A stretch of DNA of 64,000 bases from JAJYSO01 sp964579505 (GTDB lineage Bacteria; Bacteroidota; Bacteroidia; Flavobacteriales; Flavobacteriaceae): the NCBI GenBank assembly GCA_964579505.1, contig CAZOGC010000008.1, forward strand, positions 1 to 64,000, given 5' to 3'. Position 1 is the stretch's first letter. Each line of letters opens with the position of its first letter. The position numbers and the translations under genes were made by a program. Below the pieces are notes generated by a model. The model did no database searches. It had not been told where the DNA came from and saw only the letters and a list, made by a program, of their open reading frames with translations. Shown here in pieces: positions 8,923 to 17,787 of the stretch.

Positions 8923-10164
8923 ATGGGTATAAAATTTCGACTGACGGCACTAAACTTCCTTCAGTTTTTTGTGTGGGGAGCGTGGCTAATTTCATTAGGA
9001 ACGTATATGGCCGTTGGGCTTGATTTTACAGGAGAACAAATAGGAGCAGTTTATGCCACTATGGGAATTGCTTCATTGTTTATGCCGGGGTTGCTGGGTA
9101 TTTTGGCAGACCGATTTATAAATGCAGAGCGTATTTATGCTATCTGCCATTTTGCCGGTGCTGTTACGTTGTTTTTTGCCGCACAAATGCACGAATTTTG
9201 GCCGTTTTATTGGCTGATGCTCATTAATTCTTTGGTGTATATGCCCACCTTAGCGCTAGATAACTCTGTGTGTTATAGTATTTTAGAACAACGTAGTTTT
9301 GATGTGGTAAAAGTTTTCCCACCTATTCGTGTATGGGGAACAGTTGGCTTTATTGCTGCTATGTGGGCGGTAGATTTTTTGGGGTGGACAGAAACCAGTA
9401 ATCAATTATTTGTAGGTGCCGGAGCTAGTTTGTTGCTCGGCATTTATGCGCTTACGTTGCCGCCGTCTCCACCGCTAAATAAAGAAAGACATAAGAGTTT
9501 GGTCTCTGCATTAGGGTTAGATGCCTTGGTGCTGTTTAAACGAAAAAAGATGGCTATTTTCTTCATTTTTTCGATGTTGTTAGGAGCGGCCTTACAAATT
9601 ACGAATGCGTTTGGAGGACCTTTTCTCAATAGCTTTCAAGACACGATGCCCGACGCGTTTGGGGTGCAACATCCCAATTTACTGTTGTCTATCTCGCAAA
9701 TATCAGAGACGCTATTTATTTTAACAATCCCCTTTTTCTTAAAGCGATTTGGTATAAAACGCATTATGATTATGAGTATGGCAGCCTGGGTGCTGCGGTT
9801 TGGCTTTTTTGGACTCGGAAACCCGGGAGACGGTCTGTATCTGCTCATTCTCTCTATGATTGTGTATGGAATGGCCTTTGATTTTTTCAATATCTCCGGC
9901 TCTCTTTTTATTGAAGAAGAAGCCGATGGAAAAATACGCTCAAGTGCCCAAGGTTTGTTTATGATTATGACTAACGGATTAGGTGCCATTATTGGAAGCT
10001 ACGGCGCCGGTTGGGTGGTTGATCATTATACCCTCAATGGGATACAAAATTGGGAGAGTATTTGGTTTGTCTTCTCAGGGTATGCTTTGCTGTTGGTTAT
10101 TATTTTTCCGATGGTTTTCAAGTATCGCTACAAACAAAACAAAACAAAAGAAGTTTCTGCTTAA
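8923..10164 (+). CDS. NupG-like nucleoside:H+ symporter (MFS)
   Basis: 413 residues, about 12 hydrophobic helices throughout. The opening LTALNFLQFFVWGAWLISLG and the following ATMGIASLFMPGLLGILADR are characteristic of the nucleoside:H+ symporter branch of the major facilitator superfamily (NupG/XapB). It should import nucleosides across the inner membrane. It is co-directional with the GlmU-family gene, 136 bp downstream, and with lpxH, 66 bp upstream of it. Substrate identity is inferred from the family; other nucleoside-like substrates are possible. Confidence 0.85.
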   Translation: MGIKFRLTALNFLQFFVWGAWLISLGTYMAVGLDFTGEQIGAVYATMGIASLFMPGLLGILADRFINAERIYAICHFAGAVTLFFAAQMHEFWPFYWLMLINSLVYMPTLALDNSVCYSILEQRSFDVVKVFPPIRVWGTVGFIAAMWAVDFLGWTETSNQLFVGAGASLLLGIYALTLPPSPPLNKERHKSLVSALGLDALVLFKRKKMAIFFIFSMLLGAALQITNAFGGPFLNSFQDTMPDAFGVQHPNLLLSISQISETLFILTIPFFLKRFGIKRIMIMSMAAWVLRFGFFGLGNPGDGLYLLILSMIVYGMAFDFFNISGSLFIEEEADGKIRSSAQGLFMIMTNGLGAIIGSYGAGWVVDHYTLNGIQNWESIWFVFSGYALLLVIIFPMVFKYRYKQNKTKEVSA

Positions 10165-10207
10165 AAATCATATCAAATCAATTTTTAGAACGAGTAGAGT
10201 ATTTGTT

Positions 10208-10215
10208 TATCTTTG
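10208..10215 (+). promoter_or_regulatory. -7 promoter element of lpxH
   Basis: TATCTTTG is an exact match to the Bacteroidota -7 consensus TAnnTTTG. It ends 15 bp before the TTG start of lpxH, so the predicted 5' leader is only about 10 nt. A weak TTTAG stands near the expected -33 position. Confidence 0.6.
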
Positions 10216-10230
10216 CTTAAAATTTGATTA

Positions 10231-10986
10231 TTGAAAATTCCGGAAGGCAAAAAAATCTATTTTTCTAGTGATAATCACCTGGGAGCTCCAAACCGTAAGG
10301 CTAGCAAACCACGTGAGGAGAAGTTTGTTCGTTGGCTAGATGAAGTAAAAGAAGATGCGGCTGTTATTTTCTTACTAGGCGATTTATTCGATTTTTGGTT
10401 TGAATATAAGCATGTAGTTCCTAAAGGGTTTGTACGCGTTTTAGGAAAACTGGCTGAAATTAGAGACAGTGGAATTCCAATTTATTTTTTTATAGGAAAC
10501 CACGACTTGTGGATGCGCGATTATTTTGAGAAAGAACTCAATATTCCTACCTATCATAAACCACAAGTATTTACCTTTAACGACAAAAAATTTTTTATAG
10601 GGCACGGTGATGGATTGGGGCCAGGAGATAAAGGGTATAAACGCATGAAGAAAGTGTTTACCAACCCGCTGGCTAAATGGCTGTACCGATGGTTACACCC
10701 CGATATTGGTGTGCCACTTGGGCAGCGCATGTCGGTAAAAAATAAACTAATTTCAGGTGATGAGGACGCTACGTTTTTAGGAGAGGAGAACGAGTGGTTG
10801 GCGCAATATGCTAAACGAAAATTAACAACCCAGCATTACGATTATTTTGTTTTTGGGCATCGCCATTTGCCGATGGAAATAGCACTTCCTCAACATGCCA
10901 CCTACTTTAATATTGGCGATTGGATTACTCATTATACCTATGGGGTATTTGATGGAGATAAATTTGAGATAAAAATTTATTCGTAA
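10231..10986 (+). CDS. lpxH: UDP-2,3-diacylglucosamine diphosphatase (lipid A synthesis)
   Basis: 251 residues of the calcineurin-like metallophosphoesterase fold with all metal motifs in order: SDNHLG (about 11), GDLFDFWFE (about 48), GNHDLW (about 88), GHGDG (about 124) and GHRH (about 210). It removes UMP from UDP-2,3-diacylglucosamine to give lipid X in lipid A synthesis at the inner membrane. The start is TTG at 10231: an in-frame TGA lies two codons upstream and no in-frame ATG precedes the first metal motif. The predicted promoter box is only 15 bp upstream, giving a very short leader. Function is well supported; the TTG start is an inference from the frame. Confidence 0.93.
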   Translation: MKIPEGKKIYFSSDNHLGAPNRKASKPREEKFVRWLDEVKEDAAVIFLLGDLFDFWFEYKHVVPKGFVRVLGKLAEIRDSGIPIYFFIGNHDLWMRDYFEKELNIPTYHKPQVFTFNDKKFFIGHGDGLGPGDKGYKRMKKVFTNPLAKWLYRWLHPDIGVPLGQRMSVKNKLISGDEDATFLGEENEWLAQYAKRKLTTQHYDYFVFGHRHLPMEIALPQHATYFNIGDWITHYTYGVFDGDKFEIKIYS

Positions 10987-11005
10987 CTATTAGTATCATA
11001 GCAAA

Positions 11006-11046
11006 AGCCGCCTAAAAATATGCTTTTGAGACGGCTATTTTTTGTT
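11006..11046. terminator. Terminator between convergent lpxH and endonuclease genes
   Basis: Hairpin arms AGCCG (11006-11010) and CGGCT (11032-11036), extended by CT/AG around one mismatch, followed by a T-rich run on the + strand (attttttgtttt). It serves lpxH. An A-rich stretch before the hairpin may let it act for the convergent gene too. Confidence 0.7.
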
Positions 11047-11066
11047 TTCAGCTAGAAAAATATCAG

Positions 11067-12158
11067 TTATTTTACTGCTTTTATTAAGTAAACAAATACT
11101 GGTAAGTGGTCTGAATAGCCTCCGGTAAAATGCCCGTCGCTGTACGATCTAAATGGGTAACCTTTATATTGCCCGCGGGGAGTAAGTAAATAACTAGGGT
11201 TGTAGATGCCTGCTTTATAGAAACGATAAGAGCTATAATCTTTGCTTAACAGAGGTTTACTAAGAATGATTTGGTCAAATAAATCCCAAGAGTCGTGATA
11301 ACCCAAAGTGCCAAGTCCTTGTTTTTCAAGCATATTTTCCATGGGGTTATACAATCCTTCCGGTGCTACGTTTTCTTCTTCACCTTTGGCGCCTAAAACT
11401 TTTTTGACACTTACATTATAAGGGTCATCATTTAAATCACCCATAATAAGGATTTTGGCATACGGATTAATAGCTTGTAAAGAATCGACAATACCGTTTA
11501 CCACTTTTGCAGCTTTTACCCGACTAGGTCTACTGGCTTTTTCTCCTCCGTAACGAGAAGGCCAATGGTTTACCATAACGTTTAGGGTATCGCCATCTAA
11601 AATGCCGGTAGCCAATAATACATCGCGGGTAAAGTCACGTTTAGAATGGTTATCTCTGCGGTATAGAACTACTTCGTGAGGAGAGCTGGAAATAGGTGTA
11701 AATAATTTTTTGCGGTAAAGTAAGGCAACATCTATACTTCGTTCGTCGGGAGAGGGGTAGTGAATGAACCCGTAATTAAAACGTGCCAAGTGTTTGTTGT
11801 GTACCAAGTCATTGAGTACGCGGTCATTTTCTACCTCTGAAACACCAATTACAGCCGGGGGTAGAGGGTTTGTTTTGCTAACGCCTATTTGTGAGATCAC
11901 TTTGGCCATGTTGTTTAATTTTTTCCAATAAACTTTTCCGCGCATCTTTTTGGGAAGCTCCATAATAGGACTGGCTTCGTCATTTTTGGTAGGGTCATTA
12001 ATGGTGTCATATAAGTTTTCCAGATTGTAAAAAGCAATCGTATTTACCTTATACGTAGTTGCTGCATGATTTGCTGTTTGAGCAGTTCCTTTTTCTACAT
12101 ATTTTGGCGAGCAAGCATAGAATAAACAAATTAACAATAAGATACCAATTTTATACAT
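11067..12158 (-). CDS. Endonuclease/exonuclease/phosphatase (EEP) family lipoprotein
   Basis: 363 residues from the ATG at 12158, chosen because it begins a lipoprotein signal (MYKIGILLLICLFYAC, lipobox FYAC). A 41-residue upstream extension in the same frame is AT-rich, covers the promoter and is unlikely to be translated. The mature part has EEP (DNase I-like) motifs: AFYNLENLYD (about 43), GVSEVEN, the NHWPSR motif, GDLNDDP and a C-terminal YSDHLPV. These proteins cleave phosphodiester bonds in nucleic acids or other phosphate esters. Lipid anchoring puts it in the periplasm or at the outer membrane. It is divergent from a TonB-dependent receptor/DUF5689 pair, so a joint nutrient-scavenging role is likely. 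Confidence 0.88.
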   Translation of the reverse strand: MYKIGILLLICLFYACSPKYVEKGTAQTANHAATTYKVNTIAFYNLENLYDTINDPTKNDEASPIMELPKKMRGKVYWKKLNNMAKVISQIGVSKTNPLPPAVIGVSEVENDRVLNDLVHNKHLARFNYGFIHYPSPDERSIDVALLYRKKLFTPISSSPHEVVLYRRDNHSKRDFTRDVLLATGILDGDTLNVMVNHWPSRYGGEKASRPSRVKAAKVVNGIVDSLQAINPYAKILIMGDLNDDPYNVSVKKVLGAKGEEENVAPEGLYNPMENMLEKQGLGTLGYHDSWDLFDQIILSKPLLSKDYSSYRFYKAGIYNPSYLLTPRGQYKGYPFRSYSDGHFTGGYSDHLPVFVYLIKAVK

Positions 12159-12209
12159 TTTTATTATATTTATGTTATGAATAAAGTTTTTTAAAGGTAA
12201 GATAAAGTG

Positions 12210-12217
12210 CAAAAGTA
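12210..12217 (-). promoter_or_regulatory. -7 promoter element of the EEP lipoprotein gene
   Basis: On the - strand this reads TACTTTTG, matching TAnnTTTG, about 50 bp upstream of the ATG at 12158. Its position supports that ATG over the longer upstream reading. Confidence 0.55.
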
Positions 12218-12292
12218 GCTTTTTAAAATAAATAATGTAAATTTGTAGTATAAAAAATGGTTTTTCCATAAACTTAAACAACTCTTAAAGAC

Positions 12293-15199
12293 ATGCTAAA
12301 ATCAAAGATAGGATTATTGGCCTTCTTCTTTGTTGTGCTTCCGCTATCGAGTATAACGGCGCAAACTCAGATTAAGGGAATGGTACAAGAATCAACGAAT
12401 CATAACCCCTTGTCTATGGTTAAGGTAAGTATTGAAAATAGCAATATTCATACTTCTACAGACGCTTCAGGGCATTTTGTATTGAAAGGAAATATTCCTT
12501 TAGGAGAGCAAGTACTTACGCTAACGTTTACCGGCTATAAAACAAAGCGTTATCCTATAGTGGTTAATAAAGGAAAGGTTCTAAAATTGGGCGTATTATT
12601 GATGAGTATTGACTGGGCTGAACGTGATTTGGGGATTGCTGAGATTTCACTTTCTGACAATCAACTGGATAATGATCGGGGCTCTGTTTCAAATATTTCA
12701 GGTTTGTTGTCAGCCTCAAAAGATGTCTATTTTAGCGCTGCGGCCTATGATTTTAGCGCCACTTTTTTTAAGCCAAGAGGATTAGACAATGAAAATGGAC
12801 GCGTATTAATTAATGGCATTGAAATGAACAAAATGACTACCGGTAGGCCGGAATTTGCTGATTTTGGTGGGCTAAATGACGTGAAACGCAACCAGACTTT
12901 TTATAGCGGACTTATGGCAAATCCTTATCAGTTTGGAGGAATAGCCGGAACTACGAACAGTATTATGCGGGCTTCTAAGTATCGCAAAGGGGGAAAAATA
13001 TCATATGCTTCTTCTAATCGTTCATATAGAGGTCGGGTAATGGCTAGTTATAGCTCTGGATTATTGCCCAGCGGCTGGGCTTACACTTTTTTGGTGTCTA
13101 GACGATTTGGAAGCCACGGATATACCGATGGAACTTCGTATAATACCAGTTCTTTCTTTGCTTCTGTTGAGAAAAAATTCAACAATAAACAGAGTTTAAA
13201 CTTTACCGCTTTTTATGCTCCTTATAAACGTGGAAAATCATCTCCACTTACTCAAGAAGTACGTGATTTAAAAGGAAAACATTACAATCCGTATTGGGGT
13301 TATCAAAATGGAGATGTGCGCAACGCTCGGGTTAAAGAGGTGAAGGAACCGGTGTTTATGTTGAATCACTATTGGAATATTTCTCCTAATACACGCTTAA
13401 ACACCAATGTGGCTTTTCAATTTGGAAAAACGGGAAGTACGCGAATTGACAATGGTGGAACGCGTATTGTTTATGGACCCGAAGGACAAAAAGCCTATGT
13501 AGGGAATGCCCACAATACACAGCCGGATTATTACCAAAATTTGCCGAGCTATTTTTTGCGCGATGAAGATTTAACCTCACTTGATTTTCAAAAAGCATAT
13601 TTGGCAGAACAAGAATTCATAAACGATGGACAGTTAGATTGGGGTTCTCTTTATGAGGCCAACCAGATAGCGATACGCAACGGAGGAAATTCAACCTATA
13701 TCTTAGAGGAGGATAGAACCGACAACACCAAATTTACGGCTAATACCATTTTAGAATCGCGTTTGTCTGATCATGTAAAATTGAATGCTTCTTTGCGATA
13801 CCGTCATTTACATAGCGAAAATTTTGCGCAGGTAGCCGACCTTTTAGGAGGAAGTGGGTTTTTAGATGTAGACTTTTTTGCAGATGAAGGAACCCAATCT
13901 GCCGGTTTCTTAATGGACTTGGCGCAAAGCAATGTAAATACGCCTGATAGAATAGTGCATACCGGTGATCGCTATAAATATAATTATGCAATTAATGCAG
14001 ATTACGGTTCTGCTTTTGCGCAGGCACAGTTTAACTATAAACGGATTAACTTTTTTGTGGGAGCAGACGTGTCGCATACTACTTATCAACGTGATGGACA
14101 GTATAAAAATGGACACTTTCCTGATAATAGCTATGGAAAAAGCAAAAAGTTGAATTTTACCGACTTTGGGGTGAAAGGAGGAGCGTTATACAAAATTACC
14201 GGGCAGCATATGTTGCGTGCTCATATAGGTTATTTAACCAAAGCCCCGACTATTCGGAATATCTATCCAAATGCACGTCAAAATGATTTTTCAGTAATTG
14301 GTTTGGAATCAGAGAAAATACAAACAGCAGATTTGAGTTATCTCTTCCGCTCTTCTGGTGTGAAAGCTCGTATAACCGGATATTACTCAGCAATAAAAGG
14401 CGCTACAGATGTAAGTCACTATTTTACACAAGGTTTATCCGGATTGGGGGCTGATCACGATGCTGCTTTTGTACACGAAGCAACGACCGGCATTAATAAA
14501 CGCAATTTAGGGGTAGAATTTGGAATTGAAGCAGAAATTACCCCAACAATTACGGTAAGGGCTGCCGGATCGTTTGGGCAGTCGGTTTATACCAATAACC
14601 CACATCTATATTTGCAGAGTGAAGATTTTAACACCAGTTTACTTCACGGTAGCCAATTGCAATATGCACAAGATCATAAAGACACTCCGGTTATTTTTGG
14701 AGATGGAACCACTAAGCTGAAAAATTACCATGTTTCTGGCGGACCGGAACAAGCTTATCAAATAGGATTTGAGTACAGCGACCCACATTATTGGTTTATA
14801 GGTGCATCTGCCAATTTCTTTTCACACGGGTATGTAGATATTTCTAAGCTTCGCCGCACAGCTAATTTTGCTTTAGCTGCCGATGGGTTGCCAATTGTGG
14901 ATTACGATCCTACAAGAGCTCGTCAATTACTCAGACAAGAACGATTTAATGATTATATGCTCGTTAATTTGATAGGTGGAAAATCTTGGAAAATAAACGA
15001 TTATTATGTAGGTGTGTTTGGTGTAGTAAGCAATTTGTTAGACCAAGCTTACCGTACCGGTGGGTTTGAATCTTCGCGAAAAGCAAACTATACTAATTAT
15101 AACCAGGATCAATCTAGCCCTTATGGCGCTCAATTTAGCAATAACTATTTCTACGGTTACGGAACTACTTTTTACCTAAATGTTTACGTACGATTTTAA
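12293..15199 (+). CDS. TonB-dependent outer-membrane receptor with N-terminal carboxypeptidase-like domain
   Basis: 968 residues. A Sec signal peptide (about 1-23, ending ITAQ) is followed by a carboxypeptidase-regulatory-like beta-sandwich (about 25-105, IKGMVQESTNHNPLSMVKVS), a plug (about 110-235, RGLDNENGRVLINGIEMNKM) and a long beta-barrel rich in alternating aromatic strands ending in NVYVRF, with the usual terminal Phe. It imports an unknown substrate through the outer membrane using TonB energy. The next gene, 27 bp downstream, encodes a DUF5689 lipoprotein, probably its surface partner. It is divergent from the EEP lipoprotein. No SusD homologue is present, so this is not a standard glycan locus. 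Confidence 0.92.
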   Translation: MLKSKIGLLAFFFVVLPLSSITAQTQIKGMVQESTNHNPLSMVKVSIENSNIHTSTDASGHFVLKGNIPLGEQVLTLTFTGYKTKRYPIVVNKGKVLKLGVLLMSIDWAERDLGIAEISLSDNQLDNDRGSVSNISGLLSASKDVYFSAAAYDFSATFFKPRGLDNENGRVLINGIEMNKMTTGRPEFADFGGLNDVKRNQTFYSGLMANPYQFGGIAGTTNSIMRASKYRKGGKISYASSNRSYRGRVMASYSSGLLPSGWAYTFLVSRRFGSHGYTDGTSYNTSSFFASVEKKFNNKQSLNFTAFYAPYKRGKSSPLTQEVRDLKGKHYNPYWGYQNGDVRNARVKEVKEPVFMLNHYWNISPNTRLNTNVAFQFGKTGSTRIDNGGTRIVYGPEGQKAYVGNAHNTQPDYYQNLPSYFLRDEDLTSLDFQKAYLAEQEFINDGQLDWGSLYEANQIAIRNGGNSTYILEEDRTDNTKFTANTILESRLSDHVKLNASLRYRHLHSENFAQVADLLGGSGFLDVDFFADEGTQSAGFLMDLAQSNVNTPDRIVHTGDRYKYNYAINADYGSAFAQAQFNYKRINFFVGADVSHTTYQRDGQYKNGHFPDNSYGKSKKLNFTDFGVKGGALYKITGQHMLRAHIGYLTKAPTIRNIYPNARQNDFSVIGLESEKIQTADLSYLFRSSGVKARITGYYSAIKGATDVSHYFTQGLSGLGADHDAAFVHEATTGINKRNLGVEFGIEAEITPTITVRAAGSFGQSVYTNNPHLYLQSEDFNTSLLHGSQLQYAQDHKDTPVIFGDGTTKLKNYHVSGGPEQAYQIGFEYSDPHYWFIGASANFFSHGYVDISKLRRTANFALAADGLPIVDYDPTRARQLLRQERFNDYMLVNLIGGKSWKINDYYVGVFGVVSNLLDQAYRTGGFESSRKANYTNYNQDQSSPYGAQFSNNYFYGYGTTFYLNVYVRF

Positions 15200-15226
15200 A
15201 TGAATAAAAACGATTAAATAACTGAG

Positions 15227-17731
15227 ATGATGAAAACAAAAAGAATCACTTATACATTATTGCTCTTGTTAATAACTGCAGGAGTGCTGACTTCTTGTGT
15301 CAAAGATGATGATTTTGATATCCCCCAAGTCACTATTAACCCTCCACAGATTGATGGAGATACCATTAGTATTGAAGGGGTAAAAGCTATGCTTATGCAA
15401 GAAGCAGGGGTTAGCGGCTTAAACGATTTGGGGGGTGATGAACAACTCACTTTTCAAGACTCACATCTCTATATGACGGGGTATGTTATTTCTTCAGACG
15501 AGTCGGGTAACTTTTACCAACAAATCGTATTACAAGACAAATCTAAAAACCCTACCTCGGGGATTAAGATTATGATACAAGCCAACCCTTTGTATACCAA
15601 ATATGAAATTGGAAGAAAGGTGTATGTAGAGCTAGATGGGTTTACGGTAGGTTTTTCTAATGGCGTGATTGCATTGGGGTCTGCAGTATCTGGTAGTGAT
15701 TTTGTAGACAAAGCTCCGGAAAGTTTTGAAGATAAAATTATCCGTACACCGGTAAAAGACAGTATTATTCCGTTACCACTAAGCATTTCAGATTTTTCTC
15801 GCCAATATGATTGTTTATTTATTCATTTAGATAGTGTTGAGGTAGCTTCAAACTATGTGGGTAAGACTTTTGCAGCAGAGCCCGGAGAACAATATGATGC
15901 TACTCGAACTTTAGAAAGCTGTACCGGCGGAACAACTTCATTGAGTACCAGTACTTTTGCTGATTTTAAAGCAATGACCTTGCCCTCAAAAATGGGAAGT
16001 CTAGATGCTATTTTATCAAAGACGTTTAATGGCTCGGCTTATGTAGTAAAGGTAAATTACCCTTCTGATATTCATTTTGATAAAGATCGTTGCAATGGCA
16101 GCGGAGGCGGTACTACTCCCGGAACTCCTACAGTGGTTAACTTACCGTTTTCACAAGATTTTGAAGGAGGGACTGAAAATGAATCAGTAGCCATTACCGG
16201 CTGGACGAACCAAGATGTAAGTGGAAGTGGAAGAGAATGGGAAACCCGTACTTTTGGTGGAAATAAATATGCACAACTAACCGCTTATAAATCGAGCTCT
16301 GCAGTAGAAACCTGGTTGGTAACTCCGGGATTAGATTTAACTTCTGTAAGCCAAGCCGTACTTACGTTTGAAACGTTGGATGGTTTTTATAATGGAGATG
16401 CCTTATCGGTTTATGTATCCACTGATTTTACCGGAGATGCTTCCACAGCTACATGGACAAAATTGAACAATGTTACCTTGGCTAAAGGAGATGAAAATAA
16501 TTATGCAACAAGCTTTACTTCTTCCGGAGACGTAGACTTATCGGCTTATTTAGGAAAAGTGGTGTATGTTGGGTTTAAATATGAAGGTTCCGGTAGCGGG
16601 GTAACTACTACGATGGAAATAGACAATGTTTCTGTAACTGAATCAGCTCCCGGTGGAAACCCGGGTACGGCTATGAGCTTACCATTTACAGAAGATTTTA
16701 GCAGCGTTACACCCAATGAAGATATAGCGGTTCAGGGTTGGACGAATGTTGATGTAAATGGAGATCCACGTGTATGGGAAGGAAAGAGTTATAACAATAA
16801 TAGTTATGCACAGATAAGCGCTTATCAGGCTTCTGATGCGGTAGAGACTTGGCTGGTAAGCCCGGGAATTGATTTGGGTTCAGCGGCTAACCCAACGTTG
16901 AATTTTGCTACCAATGACGGTCATTATAATGGTGATGCCTTAACGGTATATGTTTCTACAGATTTCTCCGGAGACCCGGCGGCTGCTACTTGGACTCAGT
17001 TAAACAATGTAACTATTTCAAGTGGTCACGATCAGGGCTATGGTCCCGGATTTGTAGCCTCCGGTAATGTAGATTTATCGGCATATGCCGGCCAAGTGGT
17101 ATATGTTGGGTTTAAATATATAGGCTCAAGTACAGGAGTTACGACCACGATTCAATTAGATGATGTTTCTATTACCGATGGCGGAAATGGTGGAACTGAC
17201 CCCGGAACAACCGGAACCTTAGCTTTTGCCGGAGGTGATTTTGAAAACTGGCAAGATTTTGTTGGTGGACTCAATCAATATGGTTTACAAAGCTATGCTA
17301 CGGAAGCTACCGGAGCCGGACAAAATGGGTCTACAGCCCTTCAAATTACGACTGATCCCACCACCACTAACGGTAACGACTATGTGTTTACGGCTTTAGC
17401 CACAGCGGGGTTGCCTTCTTCTTACAGTAAAATCACTTTTTATGTAAAAGGAACTTCTGCCAAGTCAATTTCTATCAATTTGTATAATACTGGTGGGAGT
17501 TATTACAAGTTTAACCTAGAAGATGTTACCGGAGATAAAACCGTACAGCAGTCAGGAAATAATCAATATACCGGAACAATAGACACCGGAGGCAACTGGG
17601 TAAAAATCACCTTAGATTTATCAGGAATTTCTGATTTAAATACGACAAATACTTCAGATAGTTTCTTAGCATTAAAGATAGGAAAAGAAGTAAATTACAA
17701 TTTGCAACTAGACAATTTTACCATAGAATAA
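15227..17731 (+). CDS. Surface lipoprotein with DUF5689 and two choice-of-anchor J domains
   Basis: 834 residues. Lipoprotein signal with lipobox VLTSC (Cys at about 24). Residues about 35-285 match the DUF5689 pattern, which is OB-fold related and starts ISIEGVKAML. Two similar domains follow (about 300-470 and 480-645). Both contain the choice-of-anchor J pattern: LPFSQDFEGG/LPFTEDFSSV, GWTN, AVETWLV(T/S)PG and DGxYNGDAL. A C-terminal beta-rich module (about 655-834, GDFENWQDF) looks like a carbohydrate-binding fold. It probably sits on the outer membrane and helps the adjacent TonB receptor capture substrate. The internal duplication is visible in the DNA-encoded repeats. No type IX sorting domain was seen. 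Confidence 0.85.
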   Translation: MMKTKRITYTLLLLLITAGVLTSCVKDDDFDIPQVTINPPQIDGDTISIEGVKAMLMQEAGVSGLNDLGGDEQLTFQDSHLYMTGYVISSDESGNFYQQIVLQDKSKNPTSGIKIMIQANPLYTKYEIGRKVYVELDGFTVGFSNGVIALGSAVSGSDFVDKAPESFEDKIIRTPVKDSIIPLPLSISDFSRQYDCLFIHLDSVEVASNYVGKTFAAEPGEQYDATRTLESCTGGTTSLSTSTFADFKAMTLPSKMGSLDAILSKTFNGSAYVVKVNYPSDIHFDKDRCNGSGGGTTPGTPTVVNLPFSQDFEGGTENESVAITGWTNQDVSGSGREWETRTFGGNKYAQLTAYKSSSAVETWLVTPGLDLTSVSQAVLTFETLDGFYNGDALSVYVSTDFTGDASTATWTKLNNVTLAKGDENNYATSFTSSGDVDLSAYLGKVVYVGFKYEGSGSGVTTTMEIDNVSVTESAPGGNPGTAMSLPFTEDFSSVTPNEDIAVQGWTNVDVNGDPRVWEGKSYNNNSYAQISAYQASDAVETWLVSPGIDLGSAANPTLNFATNDGHYNGDALTVYVSTDFSGDPAAATWTQLNNVTISSGHDQGYGPGFVASGNVDLSAYAGQVVYVGFKYIGSSTGVTTTIQLDDVSITDGGNGGTDPGTTGTLAFAGGDFENWQDFVGGLNQYGLQSYATEATGAGQNGSTALQITTDPTTTNGNDYVFTALATAGLPSSYSKITFYVKGTSAKSISINLYNTGGSYYKFNLEDVTGDKTVQQSGNNQYTGTIDTGGNWVKITLDLSGISDLNTTNTSDSFLALKIGKEVNYNLQLDNFTIE

Positions 17732-17752
17732 TTATCAACAACATAAAATTAG

Positions 17753-17787
17753 AAAAGCTGTTTCTTTTAGAGATGGCTTTTTTATTG
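17753..17787 (+). terminator. Probable terminator after the DUF5689 lipoprotein gene
   Basis: AGCTGTTTC and GAGATGGCT pair through Watson-Crick and G-U bonds around a short TTTTA loop. A T-run follows (ttttttatt). It is also placed to end the convergent transcript from the peptide-binding gene. Confidence 0.5.

Noticed and set aside
12159..12281. N-terminal 41-residue extension of the EEP lipoprotein
   Set aside because: It would place the lipoprotein signal internally, is very AT-rich and covers the predicted promoter box.
16125..17190. Repeated segments in the DUF5689 lipoprotein gene as a DNA repeat or mobile element
   Set aside because: They are two diverged copies of one protein domain in frame; no terminal repeats or transposase.
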